A DNA stretch of 10,224 nucleotides from Chloroflexota bacterium (GTDB taxonomy: Bacteria; Chloroflexota; Dormibacteria; Dormibacterales; Dormibacteraceae). Below the pieces are notes generated by a model. It had not been told where the DNA came from, made no database searches, and was given only the letters and a program-made list of their open reading frames with translations. Shown one piece after another: positions 1-7,091 of this stretch. The stretch is taken from NCBI GenBank assembly GCA_005880175.1, contig VBJR01000163.1, positions 43,877 to 54,100 on the forward strand. Reading direction: 5' to 3'. Both the position numbers and the translations under genes were made by a program. The first letter of the stretch is position 1. Each line of letters begins with the position of its first letter.

Positions 1-771
1 CCAGAACTGCCTGACGCGCAGGCCGTCGGCGGCGATCGGGGTGGTGAACTGGGCCACCAGCCGCCGGCCGCCCTCGGGGAAGCTGGTGTACGCGTACGCG
101 AACATCGGGACCTCGAGGTGGTACTCGACCGTCTGCCGGCCGGCGACGGCCGACCTGCCCTCGAGCGCCGTGCCGCCCAGGTCCACCGAGGACGTCCACG
201 TCAGCCGCCAGCCGTCGCGGCGCACCGCGTAGGGTTCCACGACCCGCCGGACGCCGGGCCCCATCGTGCGGTGGTGGACGAACGGGAAGTGGGCGAGGTC
301 CCGGAAGTTCTCGGTGAGCTGGCGCATGCCGCAGCCCACGTCGGCGGGCTCCCCGTACGCGAGCTGCCAGCCGGCCGACAGGCCGAGCATCACGGGCGGC
401 GGGCCCAGGGAGCGGTCGAGGCAGCTCCAGACGTGACCGTACGCCTCCCTGACGGGAAGGACCCCCAGCGCCGCGCGAGGCGGCCGGGACCCGGGCGGCA
501 GGGAGGGGACGTGGACACAGCGCCCCGTGCCCGCCTCGAAGCGCCAGCCGTGGTACGGGCACTCCAGTCCGCCGGCGCCGACGGCTCCCATCCACAGCGC
601 CGCGCCCCGGTGCGGGCAGCTGGCGCCCGCGACCGTCGTCACCCCCCCGGCCCGGTACACGACCAGGTCCGCCCCGAGGATGCTGGCGTGGACGGCGCCG
701 CGGGCGACGTCCTCGACGCGGGCGACGGGAAACCAGGTGCGCTCGAGCAGCCGGCGCTCTACCGGGTCCAT
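1..771 (-). CDS. Rieske non-heme iron oxygenase, VanA/PrnD-like, C-terminus cut by window edge
   Basis: The frame starts at the ATG at 771 and stays open for 257 residues to base 1, so the C-terminus is missing. The Rieske [2Fe-2S] ligands are plain: CPHRG (Cys52, His54) and CPYHGW (Cys71, His74), with normal spacing. The mononuclear iron site follows as ENFRDLAHFPFVHH: Asn155, Asp158, His161 and His166, the N-x2-D-x2-H-x4-H pattern of VanA-type enzymes. The third, carboxylate iron ligand would lie beyond the edge. Such enzymes use O2 and electrons from a separate reductase to hydroxylate, demethylate or, in PrnD, oxidise an aromatic amine to a nitro group. The substrate cannot be told from sequence. 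The start fits the family, since WFPVARVEDV follows about ten residues in, but no good Shine-Dalgarno is visible. It lies on the NRPS strand 376 bp past the NRPS stop, with the cupin gene in between on the other strand, so it is probably a tailoring oxygenase. Fold certain, reaction unknown. Confidence 0.93.
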   Translation of the reverse strand, partial: MDPVERRLLERTWFPVARVEDVARGAVHASILGADLVVYRAGGVTTVAGASCPHRGAALWMGAVGAGGLECPYHGWRFEAGTGRCVHVPSLPPGSRPPRAALGVLPVREAYGHVWSCLDRSLGPPPVMLGLSAGWQLAYGEPADVGCGMRQLTENFRDLAHFPFVHHRTMGPGVRRVVEPYAVRRDGWRLTWTSSVDLGGTALEGRSAVAGRQTVEYHLEVPMFAYAYTSFPEGGRRLVAQFTTPIAADGLRVRQFW

Positions 772-788
772 CGTCCACACTCGAGGCG

Positions 789-1154
789 ATGAGTGGGCCG
801 TTCGTCAGCTGGGACGCGGCGCCGTCCGTACAGGTCAGCCCGGGCGACGTCGTCCGGGTGGTCACCGGCGACGGGCTGCAGGTGATTCGCTCGGAGGTGC
901 AGCCGGGCGTCGAGTTCGAGGTCCACGGCCACCCCGAGGAGCAGATGATCGTGGTGCTCGGCGGCGCGCTGCGGTTCCGGGTGGGCGACGTGGAGTCTGT
1001 GGCCCGCGCCGGCGACGTCGTCCACGTCCCGTCGGGCGTCCCCCACGGGGGTCGGGTGGAGGGCGACCGCCCGCTCGTCGCGATCGAGATCTTCCAGCCG
1101 CCGCGGACGGAGATCGGTCACGGCTCCAACCGGGCCCGCATCGCGGATCACTGA
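789..1154 (+). CDS. small single-domain cupin protein
   Basis: This 121-residue protein carries both cupin signatures. Motif 1 is GVEFEVHGHPEEQMIVVLGG (residues 40-59), giving His46, His48 and Glu51 or Gln52 as metal ligands. Motif 2 is GDVVHVPSGVPHGG (75-88), giving His86. The length is typical of one beta-barrel with no fused domain. Small cupins in biosynthetic clusters may be metal-dependent oxygenases, isomerases, cyclases or simple binding proteins, and nothing here decides which. It starts 17 bp from the divergent Rieske start, and its TGA overlaps the NRPS stop tail to tail by 7 bp. It is thus a lone rightward gene inside a leftward operon. A weak GAGG precedes the ATG. Its promoter would have to sit inside the Rieske coding sequence. 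Identity as a cupin is strong; function is open. Confidence 0.9.
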   Translation: MSGPFVSWDAAPSVQVSPGDVVRVVTGDGLQVIRSEVQPGVEFEVHGHPEEQMIVVLGGALRFRVGDVESVARAGDVVHVPSGVPHGGRVEGDRPLVAIEIFQPPRTEIGHGSNRARIADH

Positions 1155-4100
1155 GCTCCGACCACCGGAGCCAGCTCGGCCACGGTCTGGTGCTCGCGCA
1201 TCTGCAGGGGCAGGATCCGGATCCCCCTCCGCCGCGCCCGGCCGATCACCTGGATCGTCTTGATCGAGTCCCCGCCCAGCGCGAAGAAGTTGTCGTCCAC
1301 GCCGACGGCGGGCAGCCCGAGCACGTCGGCCCACACCTCGGCCAGGGCCTGCTCCACCGGGTTCCGCGGCGGCACGAGGTCGCGCGCCGCGGCGGCCGGC
1401 TCCGCAGGCGCGGGGAGCCGCGCCTCGTCCACCTTGCCGTTCGGCGTCAGCGGGACGGACCCGATCAGGGTGACGGTGGCGGGGACCATGTGCTCTGGCA
1501 GCCGCCCCGCTACGTGGGCGCGCAGCTCGTCGGCGGGCGCCGCCACGCCCCTCTGCGGCACCACGTAGCCGGCCAGCCGGGCGACGTCGCCGCCGGCGCC
1601 CGCGATCGCCATCACGACGGCCTCGGCCACCGCCGGGTGCTCCGCCAGCACCCGCTCGATCTCGGCCAGCTCGACCCGGTTGCCGCGGATCTTGACCTGG
1701 CGGTCGGTCCTGCCCAGGAACTCGATCTGGCCGTCGGGGCGATACCGGCCCCGGTCGCCGGTCCGGTACGTCGCGCCCGCTCCCGGGAGCTGCGGGTGAT
1801 CGGCGAAGCGCGCCGCCGTGAGGTCATGGTCGCCGAGGTAGCCGCGGGCGACGCCCGGCCCGGCCACGACCAGCTCGCCCGCGACTCCGGGCGGCACGAG
1901 CCGGCCCGCACCGTCCACCACGGCGACGCACGTGTTCGCGATCGGGCGTCCGATCACCGGCGTCGCGCTGTCCGCCCCGATCAGGGACGTGGTGGTGTCG
2001 ACGGTGCACTCGGTCGGCCCGTAGAGGTTGAAGCAGGCGAGGTCCGCGGCGGCGAGCCGCTGCCACAGTGCGGGCTGGACCGCCTCGCCGCCCACCAGCA
2101 GCGCCCGCAGCTGCGTTCGGCCGGCGTCCAGCAGGCCCGCCTCGACGAGGGGTCCGAGCTGCGACGGCGTGCAGTCCATCACGTCGATCCGGTGCTCGCG
2201 CAGGTAGTCGAGCAGCTGCTCAGGATCCAGGCGGAGCCGCTCGGGCAGGGGATGGAGGGTGTGGCCGTCCAGGAGCTGCACGACCTGCTTGATCGAGGTG
2301 TCGAACGCGAGCGGGCCGTTCACGGCGACCCGGAGCGGCCGGCCCGCTCCCAGCCGGGCGTAGACGCCGGCGCGCAGCGCGGCCAGGAGGTGGGCGACCG
2401 AGGCGTGCTCCACCGCGACCCCCTTGGGGCCGCCGGAGGTTCCCGACGTGAACATGACGTACGCGAGCGACCGGGGCGTGGCCTGGGAGCGCCGGGCCGC
2501 TGCCGGCAGCGCGTCGATCTCGGCGCGGACGGCGTCGAGCGCCACGGTCGGGAGGTGGCTGGCGGGGAGGCGGCCGGCGACCCCGGTCTCGGTGAGCACC
2601 AGGGCGGGCCGGCCGGCGGCGAGGATCGCCCCCATGCGCTCCCGCGCGGTCGCCACGTCGAGGGGCAGCAGCGCGCCGCCCGCCCGGAGGATGCCGAGGA
2701 CGGCGACGATCAGCTCCGTGGAGCGGTCCATCGCGATCGCGACGGTGCGATCGGGCCCGACCCCTCGTCCCGTCAGGAACGTCGCCAGCCGGCCGCTCCG
2801 CTCTTCCAGCGCCGCGAACGTGAGCGACGCGTCCTCGTAGACGACCGCCGCGCGGTCCGGCGTCCTCCGGGCCTGCTCCGCGAACAGGTCGTCCAGCGTG
2901 GCGGGCTCCCAGGGCAGGGGCCGCACCTGCCGGACGAGGAAGTCGCGGGCGTCGCCGACGCCGGACGGCCCGACGAGGTCGAGCTCGGCGACGGCGGCGT
3001 CGAGCCGGTCGGCGGCATCCGCCAGGAGCTCGCGGAGCTGGCGAGCCAGCTCCCGCGCGGCGTCGTCGTCCAGGTAACCGTGGTCGTGCTGGATCGCTGC
3101 CACCAGCTCGCCGTCCCACTCCGTGCAGGTCAGGAGCAGGGGCGACGGGCTGCCGATGTCGGCCTCGCGGAGCAGCCGGCAGCGCACGCCGCCCGGGCGG
3201 GAGGGCGACGCCGGCGAGGCGAACCGGAAGGCGCCGTCGGCGGCCGGCTCGGGCAGGTGACCGCGGTCCGTCGCGTGGCGCAGCGCCCGCAGCGCGGTCT
3301 CCGGCGCGGCGCGCGCCGCCGCGACCAGCTCCCCGACCTGCCGGAGCAGGGCGGGCAGACGGGCGTCCACGGGCGTGGGGCAGACCAGCGGCAGCGCGAG
3401 CTCGAACGGCCCGAGGGCGCGGCGGAGGTCGTCCAGCGCGCGGCCGGCGTCCACGAGGTCGACCGCGACGGCGGTCCGCCCGGAACGGCGGTGGAGGAGC
3501 GCGCACCAGCACGCGAGCAGGAACACCTCGACGGTGGCGCCGAGCGCTCGCGCGGCGTCGCGGACGCGCTGGGCCGTTCCGCGGTCCAGGGGCACGGGCA
3601 CCAGGCCCGGCCGGGGGTCGAGCGCGGCGGCTGCGGCCGCCGCCGCCCCGAGCGTCCGGCCAGGCGGGGCGGCGGCCAGCTCCGCCTGCCAGCCGGCGTA
3701 GTCCGCGTACTGCGCGGCCTCGTCCAGCCCGTCGCCGCGGACGGCGGCCTGGGCCAGCTCGTGTGCCGTGCGGGCGTCGCCGAACGGGGACGCCAGGTGC
3801 ACGACCAGCACGTGCCGCTCCGGCCCGACCGGGGCCAGCGCGACCCGCACGGCCGGGCCGGCCTCGAGGTCCCACCCCACACCCGCCTCCTCCCGCCAGA
3901 GGCAGTCGACCGCCTCCTCCGCGTCCCGGAAGGCGCCCGCCGGCAGCTCCCGCCAGGCCACGTTCCCGGTTCCGCCGATCACCTGGACGGGGAAGCGGAG
4001 GCCGGGCACGCGGCAGAGCGCGGTCCGCAGCATCTCGTGGCGCTCGACGAGCCGGCGCAGGGCCTCGTGGACGGCGGCGGCGTCCACGAGCCCATCGAGC

Positions 4101-4204
4101 AGGTAGGCGGACACGTGGCCGGCGAGGCGGCCTCGCTGCCGCACCAGCCACGCCCGCCGCTGCTGCAGCGAGATGTCGAACGTGTTCTCCGTCTCCATCA
4201 CCAT
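1148..4204 (-). CDS. nonribosomal peptide synthetase, one C-A-T module, predicted glutamate-activating
   Basis: A 1018-residue module. C domain (about 9-410): SLQQRRAWL (C1), RHEMLRTAL (C2) and YADYAGWQ (C4) are clear, but the HHxxxDG site reads VHLASPF near His136, so only the second His may survive. A domain (about 435-930): FTSGTSGGPKG (A3), NLYGPTE (A5), YRTGDRGRYRPDG (A7), GRTDRQVKIRGNRVE (A8) and the catalytic lysine in PNGKVD (Lys924). Lining residues up with GrsA, I read the pocket as D635, T636, K639, D677, L703, G705, L727, V735, D736, K924: DTKDLGLVDK. This is close to the published Glu code DAKDLGVVDK. T domain: FFALGGDSIK, with phosphopantetheine Ser980. No epimerase or thioesterase domain is present. 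The ATG has GGGAGGG six bases upstream and lies 16 bp after the hydroxylase stop. Likely role: load Glu as a thioester for the hydroxylase upstream. Domain calls are firm; the substrate is a by-eye prediction. Confidence 0.97.
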   Translation of the reverse strand: MVMETENTFDISLQQRRAWLVRQRGRLAGHVSAYLLDGLVDAAAVHEALRRLVERHEMLRTALCRVPGLRFPVQVIGGTGNVAWRELPAGAFRDAEEAVDCLWREEAGVGWDLEAGPAVRVALAPVGPERHVLVVHLASPFGDARTAHELAQAAVRGDGLDEAAQYADYAGWQAELAAAPPGRTLGAAAAAAAALDPRPGLVPVPLDRGTAQRVRDAARALGATVEVFLLACWCALLHRRSGRTAVAVDLVDAGRALDDLRRALGPFELALPLVCPTPVDARLPALLRQVGELVAAARAAPETALRALRHATDRGHLPEPAADGAFRFASPASPSRPGGVRCRLLREADIGSPSPLLLTCTEWDGELVAAIQHDHGYLDDDAARELARQLRELLADAADRLDAAVAELDLVGPSGVGDARDFLVRQVRPLPWEPATLDDLFAEQARRTPDRAAVVYEDASLTFAALEERSGRLATFLTGRGVGPDRTVAIAMDRSTELIVAVLGILRAGGALLPLDVATARERMGAILAAGRPALVLTETGVAGRLPASHLPTVALDAVRAEIDALPAAARRSQATPRSLAYVMFTSGTSGGPKGVAVEHASVAHLLAALRAGVYARLGAGRPLRVAVNGPLAFDTSIKQVVQLLDGHTLHPLPERLRLDPEQLLDYLREHRIDVMDCTPSQLGPLVEAGLLDAGRTQLRALLVGGEAVQPALWQRLAAADLACFNLYGPTECTVDTTTSLIGADSATPVIGRPIANTCVAVVDGAGRLVPPGVAGELVVAGPGVARGYLGDHDLTAARFADHPQLPGAGATYRTGDRGRYRPDGQIEFLGRTDRQVKIRGNRVELAEIERVLAEHPAVAEAVVMAIAGAGGDVARLAGYVVPQRGVAAPADELRAHVAGRLPEHMVPATVTLIGSVPLTPNGKVDEARLPAPAEPAAAARDLVPPRNPVEQALAEVWADVLGLPAVGVDDNFFALGGDSIKTIQVIGRARRRGIRILPLQMREHQTVAELAPVVGAQ

Positions 4205-4220
4205 GGGCGTCCCTCCCGGC

Positions 4221-6245
4221 TCAGGCCCGAGCCCGGGCCGGGCACGGCTCCACGAAGCAGACGATCACCTCGCGCTCGCCCTCGAACGCGCGCCGGCCGT
4301 GCGACATGAGCAGGTTGTCGGCCAGCAGCACGTCGCCCTCCTGCCAGGGGGCCGCCCACTGGCACTCGCGGTACGCGCGGAACACCTCGTCGAGCTCGGA
4401 CTCCGAGATGGGGCTGCCGTCGCCGTACAGGGCGTGGACCGGCAGGTTCTCCTCGCCGAACTGCTCCATCAGCGTCCGCTGCATGTCCGCACCGAGGCTG
4501 TACGCGTGGAAGATGTGGGCCTGGTTGAACCAGACGTCGTCCCCGGTCACCGGATGACGGACCACGGCCGGGCGCACCTGGCGCGTGCGCAGCCGGCTCG
4601 CGTCGATCCAGTCGCACGTCATCGGCGCGTTCTCGGCGCAGTAGCGCTCGACGGCCTCGCGGCTGTCGGTGGCGAACACCTTCTGCCATGGGACGAGCAG
4701 CCCGTCGCCGTAGTTGCGCAGGTACATGACGCCGCGGCTGACGAACTTCTCCCTGACCCGGGGATCGATGGCGCGCAGCACGTCGCGGGCGTCCGCGATC
4801 GGCGTCTCGCCGCCCTTCGCCGCCGCCTTCCGGCAGTGGAAGAGCGCCTTCATCGGGTAGCGGTACGTGTAGCTCAGCTCGCCGTGCAGCGGGATGTCGT
4901 AGTAGTTCGGGTACTCGCTGGACACGTAGACCTTGTCCATGTACTCGCCGCGGGGCGTGGAGGGCTCGGTGTACTCGACCAGCTCGGGGTTGACCGCCAG
5001 CGACACCTGCTGGAACTCCTCGACCGAGCTCACCCCGAACCCGCGGAACAGGATGGCGCCGTGGCGGAGGAGCTCCGCCTCGACCGTCTCGCGATGGCCG
5101 CCGATCCAGTCCGCCAGCGCCACGCCGGCGACCGCCGGGGTCACGACCAGCGGGTACCGGTCGCCCTCGTTCAGGTAGCCCGTGCGCACCAGCCGCTCGG
5201 CCCGCGTCGAGATGGGCCGCCGGCGGAGCCGTCCGGGCGAGCGCTCGCTGCTCGCGTCCACGTCTCGTCCTCCTTCGTGCCGGCCGATCGGCAGCGCGTG
5301 CCCCTCGCGGCGGCGCTCGCTGCCCATCGCCACCACCACCCTGCGCTCGCCCGTGAACGACTCACGGCCGTGCGAGGCCAGCATGTTGTCGACCAGCATC
5401 AGGTCGCCAGGCTGCCACGGCCGCGAGACCTTCTCCGCCTCGTACGCCGCGGCGATCTCGTCCACCACCGCCTCGGGGATCGCACCGCCGTCGCCGTAGT
5501 ACGTGTTGAACGGCAGCCCGTCCTCGCCGAGCATGTCCACGAGCATCTCCCGGATCTCCGGGGCCAGCCGGGACACGTGCCAGAAGCAGACGTGGTTGAA
5601 CCAGGCCACGTCACCGGTGTCCGGGTGGCGGGCCAGCACGGACCGCACCTGCCGCGTGCGCAGCTGGTCGCCGTCCGACCACTCGGTCGCCACGTCGGCG
5701 CGCGCGCAGTAGGCGGCGACGGCTCCCCGGTCGGCGGTCCCGAACGCCTGCTCGATCGAGAGCCCGAACCCCGTCCCGTAGTTGCGGACCAGCATCCAAC
5801 CGCGTCGGGCGAAGTCGTCCACCAGCGGCCGGCTCAGCCGGGCCAGGACCGCGCGGACGTCGGCCACCGGCGTCGCGCCGCCCGTCGCGGAGGCGACGAT
5901 GCAGCCGAACAGCAGCAGGCCCGGCCACGTCTGCGCCCACGAGTTCTCGTTGTGCTGGGCGATCTCCTGCGAGGCGGGGAAGTCTGTCGACGTGTACACG
6001 TCGTCGGTCAGGGCGGTCCGGGGCGTCGCCGCCTCCACGTATGCGGAGGGGACGGGGACCAGCGCCGTCCTGGCCACGCCGAACCGCTCGACGGAGTCGG
6101 CGGCGAACCCGCGGAGCACCACCGCGCCGTGCTCGTGCAGGCGCCGCCGCAGCTCCGGGCCATGGCGGCGCACCCACCCGGCGACATCGTCGCCCTCGTC
6201 CGCCGCCGTGAACTCATACAGCCTCGTGCGCGCTTCGGACGCCAT
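4221..6245 (-). CDS. fused tandem SyrP/TauD-like Fe(II)/2-oxoglutarate hydroxylase (two full catalytic domains)
   Basis: One 674-residue reading frame holds two complete, mutually similar TauD/SyrP-type domains. Domain 1 (about 8-308) has the iron triad His98-x-Glu100 (QHNENSW) and His292 (DNMLASHGR), with an Arg at 301/302 likely binding 2-oxoglutarate. Domain 2 (about 360-666) has His454-x-Glu456 (LHGELSY), His649 (DNLLMSHGR) and Arg658. They share LRTRQVR, WFN and RNYG blocks, so they arose by duplication. SyrP-family enzymes hydroxylate the beta carbon of amino acids held on an NRPS carrier domain: SyrP acts on Asp, KtzO and KtzP on Glu. Next to a Glu-like A domain, beta-hydroxyglutamate is the natural guess. 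The ATG at 6245 follows GGAGGAGGAG. The gene overlaps the oxidoreductase gene upstream by 32 bp. The 50-residue linker contains a perfect AAGGAGG and an in-frame GTG (codon 329), so domain 2 may also be made alone. Stereochemistry and division of labour are unknown. Confidence 0.95.
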   Translation of the reverse strand: MASEARTRLYEFTAADEGDDVAGWVRRHGPELRRRLHEHGAVVLRGFAADSVERFGVARTALVPVPSAYVEAATPRTALTDDVYTSTDFPASQEIAQHNENSWAQTWPGLLLFGCIVASATGGATPVADVRAVLARLSRPLVDDFARRGWMLVRNYGTGFGLSIEQAFGTADRGAVAAYCARADVATEWSDGDQLRTRQVRSVLARHPDTGDVAWFNHVCFWHVSRLAPEIREMLVDMLGEDGLPFNTYYGDGGAIPEAVVDEIAAAYEAEKVSRPWQPGDLMLVDNMLASHGRESFTGERRVVVAMGSERRREGHALPIGRHEGGRDVDASSERSPGRLRRRPISTRAERLVRTGYLNEGDRYPLVVTPAVAGVALADWIGGHRETVEAELLRHGAILFRGFGVSSVEEFQQVSLAVNPELVEYTEPSTPRGEYMDKVYVSSEYPNYYDIPLHGELSYTYRYPMKALFHCRKAAAKGGETPIADARDVLRAIDPRVREKFVSRGVMYLRNYGDGLLVPWQKVFATDSREAVERYCAENAPMTCDWIDASRLRTRQVRPAVVRHPVTGDDVWFNQAHIFHAYSLGADMQRTLMEQFGEENLPVHALYGDGSPISESELDEVFRAYRECQWAAPWQEGDVLLADNLLMSHGRRAFEGEREVIVCFVEPCPARARA
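5259..5275 (-). promoter_or_regulatory. internal ribosome-binding site and GTG start inside the double hydroxylase
   Basis: On the minus strand AAGGAGG (5275-5269) is followed by a 7-base spacer and an in-frame GTG (5261-5259) that begins VDASSERSPGR. This matches the anti-Shine-Dalgarno sequence perfectly and equals the site of the operon's first gene. Starting here would yield a 346-residue single-domain enzyme, a normal length for the family. No stop codon occurs nearby in any frame that would end domain 1 as a separate protein, so the site works either as a second start or as a relic of a former gene boundary. Confidence 0.6.
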
Positions 6246-7091
6246 CGCTCCTCCTCCGCAACTGCGGCAGCACCTCGACCGCGACGCGCTCCAGCACCTG
6301 GTACTGGCATTCGAGCGGCATGTCGAAGACGAACTCCTGGATGCCGGCGTCGCCGTAGCGCCCGACCCCGTCGCGGAACGCGTCCACGGACGCCCACGGG
6401 TCGTCGTTCGGGCGGCGGACGGTGATCAGCAGGGACCGGCGCACGTCGGCCGGCGCGCGGCCGGCGGCCAGGCAGGCCTCGTCGAGCATCTCGTTGCGGC
6501 GCCGCACCTCACCGGGGCCGTCCGCGGCCGCTGGCGAGGGGCGGGCGCGCAGAACGCGCCGCGCAGCGTCACGTGCCGTCCGGCGAAGGACACGACCTCG
6601 CCGCGGAGCAGGCGGTCGCACACCTCCACCGTCTCCGCGAACGCCTCGACCGGCTCGGGACCGGTGGCCAGTGGGATGCCGAACGCGTCGTGCTCGGGCG
6701 TGTACCAGCCCGCGCCGAGACCGAGCTCCAGCCGGCCGCCGGACACGTGGTCGACGGTCGCCGCGGCCCTGGCGAGGAGGGCCGGGTGGCGCAGCGTCGC
6801 GCAGCTCACCATGACGCCCAGCCGGACCGTCGACGTGCACGTCGCCAGCGCCGGCAGCAGCGACCATGCCTCGTAGTAGGGCGCTCCGGGCCGGGTCGGG
6901 CTGATCAGGTGGTCGCCCAGCCAGAGGCTGTCGAAACCCATCGCCTCGTACCGCTGCCAGAGCTCCCGCAGCTCCTCGTACGGGCGAGTCTGCTGGGTCC
7001 GGATGCCGAAGCGCGGCGCCGCCGGATTCCGCCGAACAGTCGGCGACTCGGCGCCGCGTCCGCCTCCGTCGGTGGAATCCGGCTCAGCCAT
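6214..7091 (-). pseudogene. LLM-family (luciferase-like) flavin/F420-dependent oxidoreductase, frameshifted with internal loss
   Basis: The N-terminal part is a 221-residue frame from the ATG at 7091 to a stop at 6426. It has standard LLM blocks: FGIRTQQ, LWQRYEAMGFDSLWLGDH, TSTVRLGVMV, HPALLARAAATVDHVSGG and RLELGLGAGWY. After CAPAPRQRP (about residue 189, near 6525) it loses homology. The family C-terminus resumes in another frame as DGPGEVRRRNEMLDEACLAAGR and runs to the stop at 6214. Rejoined, the protein is about 292 residues and lacks roughly 30 expected ones, the PPIxIGGxG to ARYADGWN strand and helix of the TIM barrel. Members use FMN or F420 for monooxygenation or hydride transfer. 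The gene overlaps the ATP-grasp gene upstream by 8 bp and the hydroxylase downstream by 32 bp. As written it should be dead; a sequencing or assembly error at a GC-rich spot is the main alternative. Family certain, status uncertain. Confidence 0.82.

Noticed and set aside
1..771. Azomycin-type pathway (Rieske nitro-forming enzyme plus arginine-oxidising PLP enzyme)
   Set aside because: The other azomycin genes are not seen, and the A domain and hydroxylases point to glutamate; shared folds alone are not enough.
759..1334. 191-codon minus-strand frame over the cupin
   Set aside because: The cupin frame has both metal-binding motifs, whereas this one is arginine-rich without motifs and crosses the end of the NRPS gene.
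527..4309. 1260-codon open frame on the plus strand opposite the NRPS gene
   Set aside because: Composition is Arg/Ala/Gly/Pro/His-rich with no domain, and it runs antisense to a gene with all C, A and T motifs. Long antisense frames are expected at this GC content.
4221..6245. Reading the two hydroxylase domains as two separate genes
   Set aside because: No stop codon ends domain 1 near the linker in any frame, so the sequence as given encodes a fusion; the internal start is reported as an additional possibility.
4173..6425. 750-codon plus-strand open frame opposite the double hydroxylase
   Set aside because: It is antisense to two conserved domains, with low-complexity composition and no recognisable motif.
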